NCBI GenBank assembly: GCA_947311845.1
Contig: CAMZMU010000081.1
Location: 2,568,524-2,632,523, forward strand
Direction of reading: 5' to 3'
DNA: 64,000 nt
DNA from: Poa pratensis
Taxonomy: Eukaryota > Streptophyta > Magnoliopsida > Poales > Poaceae
Position numbers and translations under genes: made by a program. The notes beneath the pieces were generated by a model. It did no database searches, had not been told where the DNA came from, and saw only the letters and a list, made by a program, of their open reading frames with translations. Below are positions 13,101 to 23,924 of this stretch, piece after piece. The stretch's first letter is position 1. Each line of letters starts with the position of its first letter.

Positions 13101-13175
13101 GGTGGCAAGGGGTCTGGAACAACCAAGAAGCGTAGGAGCTTGTGTGCAATACCTGCAGACATCGTTTGTAAATAG
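10130..13175 (+). pseudogene. RPA1-like single-strand DNA-binding protein carried by the Helitron
   Basis: Resembles the 70-kDa subunit of replication protein A, which coats single-stranded DNA; RPA-like genes are known passengers of plant Helitrons. Exons with GT-AG introns: 10130-10273, 10378-10657, 10803-10905, 11001-11131, 11325-11406, 11495-11626, then about 11711-11870 and 11955 onward, followed by short exons to a stop at 13173-13175. The first exons give an OB-fold N-terminus ('WHFRGG', 'DLVLLVSE', then 'KEGKVYVIKKFF'). A middle OB-fold includes 'NELKIILWDDRA'. The 11711-11870 exon carries a CxxC...CxxxxC zinc finger as in the RPA C-terminal domain. The tail is proline-rich and ends in a KKRRS basic signal. 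Single-base losses near 11502, 11764 and 12030 break the frame. It follows RepHel in the same orientation. Confidence 0.8.
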
Positions 13176-15054
13176 GGTGCGTGGTGGTTGCATTGTGTAT
13201 GTTCTTTCTTCCAGTTGTAGAGATTACATTCCAGGGTTGCTTCTTTTCCTAATTGCCTTGCATATGCGCTTAAATTCCAGGGTAGAAATATTTTGAGCTG
13301 ATTTTTTCTTCTGTGTGATATCTAGGTTCTCTTCCGTACAGCCCTGTCTTCCTGTATGGTTCTTGTTCTGAGATGAGCTCACAAGAAACAGGTGAAGGGT
13401 TTCTAGATAGTTCACTGCTGCTAGCTGCCTCGACGTCCGCTGATCCTCAGCGTGTCTTCTCCGTACATCGTCGAGCCATGGAAATGGTCTTGTCGCCTTG
13501 TCAAGCGACTTTTGCATCTATGGGTCAGTAGAAGAAACTAATGTCAGTAGGAAAAAAAGACTTGCTAGACCAATCTCACCATAATCCGATGCTCGAACGT
13601 TATGCTGCATTTTATCTCTTTGTTTGCATGCCATGGACTATTGGCCACAACTGAACTTTATCTCTCTCTATATATAGTCTTAGTTCATGCTCAGGTTTAT
13701 CTAATTTTTACCTGTGTATCTGATCTATATTTCTCCTTGGTGTCGTTGCTGTAATGTTAATTTCGTTTCTTACTGTGCATAGCTGTTTTCAGTTCCGTTC
13801 ATGTCTTTTTTGAGAACCTCTTTCAAACGCTCACACCCTTTAATGGAATGACCGTTTGATATCAACACATTTATACTTCTAAGAAAATAAACAACATACT
13901 AATGGTCTTATATATAACTATAGTTTACATGGATACTCTGATGCTTTCTTACTCGCTGGTTCAAGTGTCACGTTGTTAAACTGACGTTTTGCAAATTGGA
14001 GATCAGCCAAACAGGCTTTGTGCAGCTCAGAGACGGCCTTGGTGGTGATGGATTTTTTTTTTTTTTTTTTGAATTTTTGGTGGTGATGGATTTTATCCTG
14101 TACAGAAGGTTAGCCTGCTCTGCTTCTGGATGAGCCACCGGTAGGTGTTGCCAATACCCTCACGTGTGTCGATATCATCTACCATTGCTTCCCACTCAGC
14201 AAGTACTTTGTTGCCAATGAAATTAGCAGATTGCAATGCTTCTTTTGCCTATAAAACATATAATTCTCCATGTGACCGGTGGTTATAGTTCAGATCCACG
14301 AGGCAAATAGATTTCTCGCTCTCCAGGATGAAATGGCAGCTTTGCAGCTGCTCTCTACGGCCTCTTCCTTGGATGAGGCTTCAGGACCGGTAATAGTTAG
14401 TGCCTTTGTCACTGGACCTGTTGTAAATGGTTTGGAGAGAGGATTGCTTCGCAGGCGTAGACGCTCATTCCTGAAGAGATGATGTTAAATTTAGGATCTT
14501 CCCATCCAATAGAGATCATCATCTCCGCGAAACAAGCTCCATATGTAGCTCTTTTTCTTGGGGCAGATCTCCTCGATGCTCGTTAGACTGGAAATGGGGG
14601 GGAAATGTTGAAAACCCACTAAAGGCAGTGCAAGCAGATAAACATATTGAAAAGGAGCGGCAGTGCAAGCAGATAAAGATATTGAAAAAGGAGACACTTC
14701 TTACTGCTACGAAGATTGTTTCATTCTCTCGCGAAATCTCTAATCTGGCGGCTAATAAATGTTCTTTTGGGCAAGGTGACAAATTTGAAAGGATCAATTT
14801 AACAATAGATCTATTTGACCAGATGAATGCTAATCTTGGATGAATTACATTACAGTCTTGCTTTCGGCACCTGCACCAGTGCCGCAACAAATCGTCTATG
14901 TGTATTCAAACGTGTGTATACTTCTTGAGATTGCAAAAAATATGTCAAATGTGTTTAGTATTACAAATGTTACATTTGTAATCAATATGAATTAGAGGAA
15001 AAACTAAATGGAATGTTAATTGTCAGTTATATTTACGGTATTGATTTCGGCACC
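13176..15054 (+). other. 3' noncoding part of the RepHel Helitron
   Basis: No domain is recognised. It includes a 19-base T tract near 14051, an open frame 14279-14482 with an arginine-rich end but no known family, and at about 14867-14885 a sequence 'cggcacctgcaccagtgccgcaac' type hairpin closely related to the terminal hairpin at 15050-15069. The stretch is assigned to the Helitron because the element's 3' hairpin lies at its end. Confidence 0.4.
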
Positions 15055-16785
15055 TGCGCTAGGGGCGCAACCACTAGTAGGGAAACCCTATGTAGGTAGG
15101 TTGGCACTCTGTGGCGCACCCTTAATTGGTGCGCCACAGAATTATTTTTTGTGGCGCACCAAGCCCGGTGCGCCACAGAAAGTCACATTTCTGTGGCGCA
15201 CTAAATCACATGCGCCACAGAAATTAGACATTCTGTGGCTAGCCTGGTGCGCCACAGAAAGACACATTTCTGTGGCGCACATGGCCAGGTGCGCCACAGA
15301 AAGTTATCTAGGGGCGGGTTAAAATTTGAAAAAAAAAATTCTGTGGCGCACCTGGCAGGTGCGCCACAGAAAGGTGACATTCTGTGGCGCACATGGCAGG
15401 TGCGCCACAGAAAGGTGACATTCTGTGGCGCACCAAGCTTGCTGCGCCACAGATATTTTTTTTTCAAATCCCACCCCCCGGGATCGCCTTTTTAGTCTTG
15501 CAGGAAGTAAAAGAAAATGATAAAAATTTCAATAAATAGAATCTTTTGACATGTAGTTAGGTTTGAGTGTCTAGTAGGTATAGAAATTTGAAATATGAAT
15601 TTTGACCTTTTCTGCAACAAACAGGAAAAAAAACTTGCAACGGCCATAACTTTTGCATACGACGTCGAAATAATGCAAAAAATATGTCAAAAAACGTGAG
15701 AAAAATCCTAGTTTGAATCCACCGGGGTTTACCCGGTCCGCAATTCACAGATTCCTCAAATTCCAAAAGAAAAAAGTTATTTCAAACAGACGATTTTTCG
15801 CAGCAAAATCAAAAAAAGGAAAAAATTAAATAATTCAAAAAGTCCAAAAAAAGACACATAAATGTATGGACAAGGAAGATTGTTGAATTTTTTTGAAGTG
15901 TTTTGAATTTTTTGAATTTTTGGATTTTTGAATTTTTTTAAGTTTTTTGGATTTTTTTGGATCTTTTGAATCTTCTTTTGAAACTTTATAAGTTTTTGAA
16001 AAATCTGAAATTTAAAAACACACATTTATAACACATACCACACATATACACATACAAGACTTAAGAGGGTTCATATGATATATCAATAAGAACTTGAGTA
16101 GCACAAGGGTAGATGGAGTGGGTGGAACTTAGAAGTTAGGGTTAATTGGATCTATGCCACTCCCCAATTCACAAGTTGGACTTATGCCATTACAAAAACT
16201 GAAGTTGCAAATATGCCACTCAAACTTGTCAATACTTCTATCTATGCCATTTTCTCCATTACCCAAACTTATACAACGGTTATACATTTGTACATATACT
16301 TTATACGAGCCAGGCTGTCCAAGCTGGACCACGCACGCACACAAAACGTATCGATCGACAGAGGAGAGACCCACGCACGCATCTCTCGCGCTCGACGAAC
16401 CCACGCACGCATCTCTCCCGCCTGTCTCTCGCGCTCGACGAACCCTAGCTGAGGAGCGCGTCGCAGGCGGCGACGGTGGACCAGCGGCGGGAGGCGCCGA
16501 CGCGGGACCAGCGGCGGGAGACGCCGACGCGGGAACAGCGCGGGAGGCGCCGACGGCGGGCACAGCGGCGGGAGGCGCCGGCTGGAGAGCGGTGGGAGGC
16601 GCGGGAGGCGCCGGCTGGAGAGCGGCGGGAGGCGCCGGCGGCGGCAGGCCCCCCGCGCGGCACTCTTTCCCGCAGGCCGGGGTCTCGTCTTGAGGCTGCT
16701 CCCGTGCGGCACTCTTGCCCGGGATCTCATCTTGAGGCTGCCCCCGCGCGGCACTCTTGCCCGGGGTCTCGTCTTGAGGCTGCTG

Positions 16786-17607
16786 ATGGAGGTGGAAGGG
16801 ATGGAGTTGCCGGTCCTCGAGTCATCAAACAGGTGAGCGCAGCAGTCCCCAACATCCCCATTCTCTCCATGAATTGTACAGATGATGTGCTCGTGGATGG
16901 TTTAATTTCGATTTTGTTCCGTAATTTGTAGGCTCGAATTTAGCATAGACCTTGTTGTTCAAGGATTTGTGCTGAAGGAAGCAAACGGTAGGAAATCATA
17001 TGTGAAGGGGAAATCAATTAAGTGGAATGTCAACTCTGATGATTTCTCCATGGATGTGCTCATGGATGGGTTAAGTGCAGAGTTGATAGTTGGCAGGAAT
17101 CAGAGTATCAGCGTGTGGTATTTTAATGTGATAATGGCGCAAGATGTTAGACTAACTAGAAGTGACGAATTTCATGTGATGTTTGACATGTACAGAGCAG
17201 AGAGGAATCTTGCACTTGATGTTATTGTGCTTGATAATTCTTGTTCTGAAACTCCTGCACCTTTGCCTGACAATGTTGTTCATGTGTCCGAGCCAATAAT
17301 TCCTGATGATGATGTGCTGCTGGTGGGTTGTCATGGGTGTCCTCTGACTCCAAGTAAGAATGCAACATCTCATTCAACCTCGTCGTCAAAGCAACCTGCA
17401 CAAGGTCAAGAAAAAGACTCCACCAAAGAAGACTACCTCTACGAAAACAGCCAAGAAACGTGTTCCATTTGCGCCTGTTATACCTCCACCTCCACCTGCA
17501 CCTCCAGTAGTGCAGCCTCCATATGGTGCAAAAAGAAGCCTTCGACATTGGCTTGGTGCCTAGTGGATAACTCACCTAGGTGTTTGCTTTTGCTACTTGT
17601 TCTGTGA
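16786..17607 (+). CDS. Two-exon ORF of unknown function inside the MULE
   Basis: Exon 1 runs 16786-16832 (ATG start, donor GTGAGC), the intron 16833-16931 ends in TTTGTAG, and exon 2 continues in frame. The first 140 or so residues of exon 2 are mixed hydrophobic/charged and look globular ('SIDLVVQGFVLKE', 'FHVMFDMYRAERN'). After about 17360 a neighbouring frame (to 17563) looks more protein-like, with a lysine/threonine-rich then proline-rich tail, so a frameshift or extra intron is likely there. I do not recognise the family. It may be a captured host exon set or a degenerate MULE gene. The GC-rich stretch 16440-16785 upstream has repeated 'gcgggaggcgccg' units. Confidence 0.4.
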
Positions 17608-17764
17608 ACTTTATTTGCCTAGGAACCTCTCTTAAATTGTGCTTGTGAACCTATGTATGGACATGTTTGAATTGTGCTTGCAAATGCGTGTTGAATTGTG
17701 CTTGCAAAGATATGGAACATAGTGGTTAAGTGCTGCCAATTTTTTTTGTGAATGTTTGACAAGT

Positions 17765-18090
17765 TTCAGGTCAGAACATGAAATCTCATTTTATGGTTCA
17801 ATACGTGCCCAGAATTGGCTCGTATTTCAACAGTACACTCATATTAATGTTTTTGATTTTCTGTAATTTTTTTAAATTTTTCTGAGAAGTTCAAATTTTC
17901 GGCCAAAATTTGAAAATTTTCTGGACAGAACTTAAAATCTCAGTTTAATGGTCCATATGCGCCCAGAATTGGCTCGTTTTTAAACAGTAGGCTCACATTA
18001 CTGTTTTTGATTTTCTGTAATTTTTTCAGATTTTTCTGAGAAAGTCAATTCTTGGCCAAAATTTGAATTTTTTGAATTTTTGGGCGCCTG
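17765..18090 (+). repeat. Imperfect tandem duplication inside the MULE
   Basis: A segment containing 'cagaattggctcg' and 'tttttgattttctgtaat' occurs twice in tandem (about 17770-17925 and 17930-18090) with scattered differences. It is AT-rich and noncoding, lying between the ORF and the right inverted end. Confidence 0.7.
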
Positions 18091-18690
18091 GACACGGCTA
18101 AAGTGCTGCCAAAAGTTGGGCACAGGAGTATCATCTGAAATACGGCACTATACAATCAAATACATGTATTTTTTAAACCGTTATTCTATTTAGTGGAGAA
18201 AATGGCATAGATAGAAGTATTGACAAGTTTGAGTGGCACATTTGCAACTTCAGTTTTTGTAATGGCATAAGTCCAACTTGTGAATTGGGGAGTGGCATAG
18301 ATCCAATTAACCCTAGAAGTTAAGCGTGCTAGGGTTGGAGCAATTTGAGGATGGGTGACCTAGCGGGAAGTTATCAGTTCAAATAATTCAAAAAATCCTA
18401 AAATAATTCAAATAAATAGGATTTTTCATATTATTTCTTTTTTTGATTTTTCCGAATTTTTTTGAAACTTTTTTATATTTTTTTGAATTTTTGAGAATTT
18501 TGTGGCGCACGGGGTTTTGGTGCGCCACAGAAATATGAGAATTCTGTGGCGCACCGAGCCCATGCGCCACAGAATAAATTTTTGTGGCGAGAATTCTGTA
18601 GCGCACCCAGCTTTTTGGCCGGTGACCCACATAATTCCAATTTGGTGCGCCACTGATAGCTTTTTCTGTACTAGTGAACGGGTCATCTAG

Positions 18691-20105
18691 TATGGAATAA
18701 ATCTCTTGCTACATCTTCGACTCCTTCATACGGTGGCCGTGCCGGTTCCTCGATGAATTAGTCCTTTAAGGCTGTTTATTAGTGGACAAATACACCATCA
18801 GTTTATTGTAAATTAAAATTTCTCTTGCTTTGCCCCTGTCACAGTCCGACAGTCGAGCTATCTGAACCATCAGTGAAATCAGCTATCCTTTGCTTGCAGC
18901 CATATTTGAAAATGTGATTGAGATTATTAGTTTCACTGCTATCCGGCCGCCGACCACCATTGCACGCGAGAACAGCACCTACAACAAGCAGCAACATACA
19001 ACAAGCTACACCATAGCAAGCAGGGTTCTAACGGCAGCAGGTCAGTGTGACGGCGACCTGCCGCCACCTCTCCTCTATGTCGTGCGTGCAGAAGCTCATC
19101 GTCGACAGTCTATGCTTAGCCTGGCCACTCCCGGCTTGGTTCTGGATATCAGTGCTGAACGGCGAGTCTTTTGTTTGGCTCCTTGACATCTCGTACGCGA
19201 TGCCCGCGACGGCGTCCGCCATGTTCTCGTATTCTGCGCCGTGCCCATCCGCACAACCCGCTCCAGCTCGGCGTCGACCACCACATCGTATCCATCCCTC
19301 ACCTCTTTATCGATCGAAAAAATCCCTCACCTGGATCTCCCCCACGTCCGCTGCAACGTTTCCGATGACACTGAGCTGGAACGGACAGTTGACGTAGTTT
19401 TGCTGCGCCCGCGAACGGTGCACGATCTTGGCTCCTCCAAGCACGGCGAGCAAGAGAGGATCACTGCAGTGGACCACGGAGGCCCGGACGCAGCCGACGC
19501 GACCGTCTCGTCGTACACCCGCTATTGCAGCGTGTAGGGGCAGACTTGCGTGCATTGATCAAACGCCAGGACATCTGGACACGCATGAACACGGTGTCCA
19601 TGTCGCGATCGCGGTGCGGTACCCGGCCACGCCGTACGCCACGCCGAGGAAGGGCGCGTCCTCGACGTGGTTCGGTAGGCGGTACGTAACTGGAAGCCCA
19701 CTCCATCCTCAGAACCGTCGTCGCGTACTCTCGCGTCATCCTCGAAGGTCGACCCGGGAGGCACTTTGTGGAGTTCTCCGGATTTCTTGGCATCGGCATC
19801 CTCATAAACCAGTGGTGGCGGCGACAGCACGGAGGCGACGAAGGGTGCGGCATAGACACGTAGCCGAGTCTGAACGCGATTCCTCCTACTTCTCCATCCT
19901 GGTCTTCCTCCTCGTGATCGCTCTCGAGGGCGAGGCCGCGGCATCTGCTCGATGGTCGTGGCCTCGTGGGTGGGCAGGTATATATATCGGGTAGCTTTCC
20001 TATCGTGGTCGATCTCGTCTCCAGATATACCGGTTTTTGTTAGAGATATACCGGTTTTTTACCGATCGTGTTGCATCCGGTTTTTGTAGCGATTGTGGTA
20101 CATCC
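18691..20105. other. Gene-like GC-rich region of unknown identity
   Basis: After the Helitron end the sequence is AT-rich to about 18950 and then GC-rich to 19980, with overlapping open frames on both strands (for example 19047-19397 plus, 19522-19944 minus). None shows a domain I can name, and none has a clear start with splice signals. It could be a decayed host gene fragment. Confidence 0.3.
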
Positions 20106-20171
20106 GTTTTCCCTTTGCGCGAGACGGCAGGGAGCGACGTTTTCCCTTTGCGCGAGACGGCAGGGAGCGAC
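20106..20171 (+). repeat. 33-bp direct tandem duplication
   Basis: The unit starting 'gttttccctttgcgcgagac' occurs at 20106-20138 and 20139-20171. Immediately before it, 'agatataccggttttt' is also duplicated (about 20022 and 20043). Confidence 0.8.
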
Positions 20172-20267
20172 GTACGACGTACCACCGCGACGGACGAAGG
20201 AAGAAACACTACTCGTATTATACAGTATAATAGAGGTAGAGATAAACATATTCAAAACAAATAAATA

Positions 20268-20389
20268 CTCTCTCCGTCCACAAAAGGATGTCTCAATTTT
20301 GTCAAAACTTGCTTGTATCTAGACATGTTTATGTGTAGATACATACAAATTTAGACAAAGATGAGACATCATTTTGTGAACGGAGGGAG
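20268..20389. mobile_element. Stowaway-type MITE, TSD TA
   Basis: The inverted ends start CTCTCTCCGTCCACAAAA (left) and, read on the other strand, CTCCCTCCGTTCACAAAA (right), the Stowaway consensus of grasses. A TA duplication flanks both sides (20266-20267 and 20390-20391). At 122 bp it is a typical non-autonomous Tc1/mariner derivative with no coding capacity. Confidence 0.9.
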
Positions 20390-20391
20390 TA

Positions 20392-21227
20392 GCACATAGT
20401 AGCTTACAAATAATGGTGTCAACAAGTTTGGATCACCAATTCACCATCACTTGACAATCTCTATCTCTTCTCTACTACGGAGTATATAATATAGCTAAAC
20501 GACTCGTGCGTCGCGACAGTTTTGCAGAAAGCCTCCTGATAAATCAAGAAATCAACCTGCGGTCCCTTCTTCCGTAAGTTGTGCAACTTACGCTAAACAT
20601 TTTCTCCCCCGACCCGTAAGTCCATGGACAGAGGCGGACGACGGTAGGGTTCGGCCGCCAGCGCCGCGACACTCCGGCCTCCGATATCCGGGTACTCCCG
20701 TGCCCGCGCCCGAGCCACCGTCCCTGACACCTCCCGATTTGCCGCCGCCAACCTCCGAGCTCCGTTCGTTGATGCCGCCAGTAGCTCCGCCTCGATCCCC
20801 TCCTGCCCCGACCTGCCCGCCCCGACCTGATCTGCGACGGCCGAGACGACGCTGCCCCTAGCACCTGCTCTCTGCCCTCAATTTGTCCGCTGCCGCCGAC
20901 CCGACCCCAAAGCTCCGGCCGTCCCCATAACCTGCGACTTGACCGACGCAGCTCTGCACTAGCCTCACCAATGAAGGTAAAAAGAGCTGCTGCTCTCCAC
21001 GGTCTTCTACTCCAACTGCTCCCTCGGTGGCTCGGTATAACGGGTGTCCCACGGTCAAACTTGATTAGTCTAGCTAAGTAGCCAACGATTCCCATCATTG
21101 TGAAACCCAAGGACGAATGCATCAGCCAACGACTAGGTTGTCTGAACTTCAACAAGGTTGGTCATGCTATAGTTTAGAAGATACTAACCTTTGAATCAAC
21201 ACTTAGAAAATACCAGACTCCCAATAC
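20392..21227. other. Unrecognised segment with GC-rich core
   Basis: About 20560-21160 is GC-rich and open on the minus strand (20544-21155), but the predicted product is a compositionally biased arginine/glycine/serine chain with no domain. It could be the 5' exon or leader of a decayed gene. Confidence 0.25.
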
Positions 21228-21553
21228 AGCTTCAAATAGTGAGGATCTGAAGAAATTATGTAGAATCAACAGGCAGAGTTATCATATATTCAGAATTTTA
21301 CTGAACTTCAGGAGCTGATAAAGAGCACTATGGAAAGCAAACATGTCAAAAGATAAATTGTTGATTTTAAGGTTTACGGACCACATACCTAGCTTCAAAT
21401 AGTGAGGATCTGAAGAAATTATGTAGAATCAACAGGCAGAGTTATCATATATTCAGAATTTTACTGAACTTCAGGAGCTGATAAAGAGCACTATGGAAAG
21501 CAAACATGTCAAAAGATAAATTGTTGATTTTAAGGTTTACGGACCACATACCT
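21228..21553 (+). repeat. Perfect 163-bp tandem duplication
   Basis: The unit beginning 'agcttcaaatagtgagg' spans 21228-21390 and is repeated at 21391-21553 with no differences visible by eye. Perfect identity implies a very recent duplication or an assembly artefact. It is noncoding. Confidence 0.9.
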
Positions 21554-22240
21554 ATCACAGAGCAAAAAAAGGTTGATGTTATAAGCCAGCGAAGTAACAC
21601 AGATCAATGTGTCAATGAGCAATGCACGTAATGGACATTCATACTTCCAGAGATGAGTCGATCCTAAATGAATTCTCTTTTGTGGCAACTGATAAATATT
21701 TCTTTGATTCATATGGTTATGAGATCTCCATAAGAAGAAAATAACGACTTTACACTTGTCGGAGTGCACTGAAGGCGTCTCGAGTCTTCCGGAACAGGAG
21801 TGCCACAGCTTTAGGATTTGTGTTAGTTGATGTATTGTCAGTGCCATGGATGGTACTAGGTTTTCTTCATATTCTCGGACGAGCGAATGATTAGCATTTG
21901 AAAGCTCCAGAAACGGCAAATTTGCGTTGCCATGAAGTGCTGTCCGCTGTCAGGTTTACCAATATGCTACAACTAGCCCATCCTGTAGTCAAGATACAGA
22001 GAGTACAATGAGTCATTGTAACTATTTTTATTGAGCATGACACAGCATGATCCCAAGTTCAAACTATACAGCACAAACTGACAAAATCAAACGTTAAAAT
22101 ACATGAAGCCAGCGGGAAGCAGACCATTTATAACTGGGTGATACTAGCCTAAATTAAATAGAGGTAGTTGGAATGGAGCGGTGATATTTCAAATGAACCA
22201 GAAGCAACCTGATAGCTTGAGCAAGTATCTGGTCTCTATT
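21554..22240. other. No recognisable feature
   Basis: Mixed-composition sequence with a minus-strand open frame at 21530-21919 that matches no family I know. No termini, duplications or splice-supported exons were found. Confidence 0.3.
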
Positions 22241-22244
22241 TTCT

Positions 22245-23390
22245 CTCTTGTTCTCGAAACAGGCTTGCGCCCCGCTATATTAATATAACAACCAACCATA
22301 CAATTGTTAGACCAATGCTGGGGCAAACAGCACAAAAAAGACCAAGAGAAAAACAATAAAAAGAAAACAGAAACTAATGTCGACAACGGAAGATCAACTA
22401 AACGAGGATGACCCGCCACCGCTGCGCCCTCCGGAGAATTCCACCACGCTTCCAGCACTCTGACTCGCCGCGTACCAAGCAACACCTACAAGAAGGAGTT
22501 CGACGACGACGACGCTGCTGCCCGGACTGGTTCTAGGGTTTCCCCCGGTACGCGAAGGGTAGTGGGGAAGGGGTATACCCGACGCCCTTTAGGAAGGAAG
22601 GGCGACACCCGCAGGCGTCACCACGTCGGAGCCGGACAAGCCGAAAGGGATTTCTCCCAACCCACATACACCCACTACACGGACGATCCGTAGCGCTCCA
22701 CCCAACTTGCCTCCCACCGGCATGCGCCACCACGGTCTTGATGTCAACCTTGTCGTCTCACTGTGCTCACCAACACGAGGCCTAGAGGACGGAAAAGGAG
22801 AGCACAGCAGGTAGGGGGCAGCAGCACCGCAGACACGCGGGAGGGAACTGCCTCCACCGCCGTCGTGGTAGCCGACCGGACGCGGCTGCACGGGACACAC
22901 CAGGCCTGCCTGGCCCGGCCGGGCCCATATTGGGCCCGCAGAGTCCCCGCCACCACTCTGCAGCAGGCCGGCTGCGAGCGCCGCCACCACCCTGTAAGCA
23001 AGGCTCACCATCTCATCACCAGCAAGCGCCGCTGTCGTGCGAGTACCAGCCGGCCCGCCCCTACCCAGATGGGGCCCAAAGGGGCCCAGATCTAGGCCTA
23101 GCGGGCGCCGCCGGCCGCCCTCGTAGCTCTGTGTTGCCCCGCTGCCAACGGCAGCACCGCCGCGAAGAAGACCACCCGGACGCGTCGGACCGCCGCCGGC
23201 CGAGCAGCACCGCCGCGGGTCGCGCTCTCCCTAGCCGAGGCGACCACGCGCGGGGAGAGGAAAATACACCTGCGGCGCGGCGATGGCGGAGGGGAGGGGC
23301 GGAGGGAGGGGCCGAGAAAATGGCGCCGGCGGCGCGGCCCAGTCGCCCACGCGGGGGCTCTTATTCTCGTGATGGTTCAGATCAAAATTA
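22245..23390 (-). mobile_element. Probable non-autonomous LINE-derived element
   Basis: On the minus strand, the right-hand part (about 23390 down to 22500) is a GC-rich leader of the kind seen at the 5' end of grass LINEs. The left-hand part ends with a short 'ttaatatagcggggcgcaag' block like the 3' tails of Triticeae LINEs. No endonuclease or reverse transcriptase is present between them, so if the reading is right it is an internally deleted copy. No TSD was identified. The alternative is a decayed GC-rich host gene. Confidence 0.35.
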
Positions 23391-23893
23391 AGTGTATTGG
23401 TTGATATCTTCTCTGTTGCCTGTTTCTTATTCCCTCCAGCAAGCTCATGCATATTGTCCAATTCTTACATGGGCTTGGTCTCTGATGTAGCAACAATAAG
23501 CAACAAGGATGGGGGTCGGTTCAGTCTTTTTTGTTACAACCTTTACTGCCTTATTCTTATGTTTCTGCATGTAAGTGAAAATACACCTGCTTCATCTTTT
23601 TTATCCTTTGCAACACACGTGTCACTTGCTTGTCATGTCATGGGGTTATTTATCAGATATTGCGAAAATGATTACTTAAATGTTTTAGTTCGTAGGTCTT
23701 AACTGAATACTCAAATGTTGATGGGGAGTGGCTTCCATAAGGGTTCTCAGTTCTCACGATAGGTTCATTCAATAGACAGTTTGTTTGGATCATTTTTGGG
23801 CATACAACAACTAAGAGAACCAATTTTAAAATTTTATATCCATTAAATATCAACCCGTAGTAACGGCATATTTGGTCGATCATTAAATTTCGT
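23391..23893. other. No recognisable gene
   Basis: AT-rich sequence leading into the Helitron-type 3' end at 23924; short open frames only. Confidence 0.3.
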
Positions 23894-23924
23894 CGCCCGT
23901 TGCAACGCACGGGCATTTTGCTAG
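23894..23924 (+). mobile_element. Helitron-type 3' terminus, plus strand
   Basis: Hairpin GCCCGT/ACGGGC (loop TGCAACGC) followed by ATTTTG and CTAG (23921-23924). The next base is C rather than the expected T, so the end is either mutated or slightly misplaced. The element body would lie to the left; its 5' end was not found. Confidence 0.45.

Larger units (their letters stand above)
16139..18313. mobile_element. Mutator-like element (MULE) with 120-bp inverted ends, TSD TAGAAGTTA
   Basis: The ends at 16139-16258 and 18194-18313 are inverted copies of each other over 120 bp with one difference that I can see. A perfect 9-bp duplication TAGAAGTTA flanks them (16130-16138 and 18314-18322). Long inverted ends plus a 9-bp TSD define MULEs. 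The near-identity of the ends points to a recent insertion. It carries no recognisable transposase, but does hold a GC-rich segment and a two-exon ORF, so it may be a Pack-MULE. It sits inside the CACTA element. Confidence 0.92.
15072..18676. mobile_element. Non-autonomous CACTA (En/Spm-type) transposon, TSD AAC
   Basis: Left end starts CACTAGTA at 15072 and the right end finishes TACTAGTG at 18676; the inverted ends match for their first bases. A 3-bp duplication AAC flanks it (15069-15071 and 18677-18679). Both subterminal regions (about 15105-15455 and 18500-18655) carry many inverted copies of a 'tctgtggcgcacc' motif, the usual transposase-binding subterminal repeats of grass CACTA elements. 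No transposase is present: the interior is AT-rich low-complexity sequence plus an inserted Mutator-like element. It would need transposase from elsewhere. Confidence 0.9.
15055..18690 (+). mobile_element. Helitron 3' terminus, split by a CACTA insertion
   Basis: A hairpin TGCGC/GCGCA (15055-15059 and 15065-15069, loop TAGGG) is followed at once by a CACTA element. Skipping that element and one copy of its AAC duplication, the sequence continues as 'gggtcatctag' ending in CTAG at 18687-18690, followed by T. Hairpin, about 10 bases, CTAG and T is a standard plant Helitron 3' end in the orientation of the RepHel gene. Only 15055-15071 and 18677-18690 belong to the Helitron. The joined structure is inferred from the TSD and is well supported. 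Confidence 0.75.

Noticed and set aside
15110..15460. CRISPR-like alternation of repeats and spacers
   Set aside because: These are inverted subterminal repeats of a CACTA element in a plant genome, with irregular spacing and orientation.
16269..16754. Long overlapping frames on both strands in the GC-rich part of the MULE
   Set aside because: Caused by repeated 'gcgggaggcgccg' units; the peptides are repeat products.
18890..19994. An intact host gene
   Set aside because: No frame with a convincing start, splice sites and domain was found; recorded only as gene-like.
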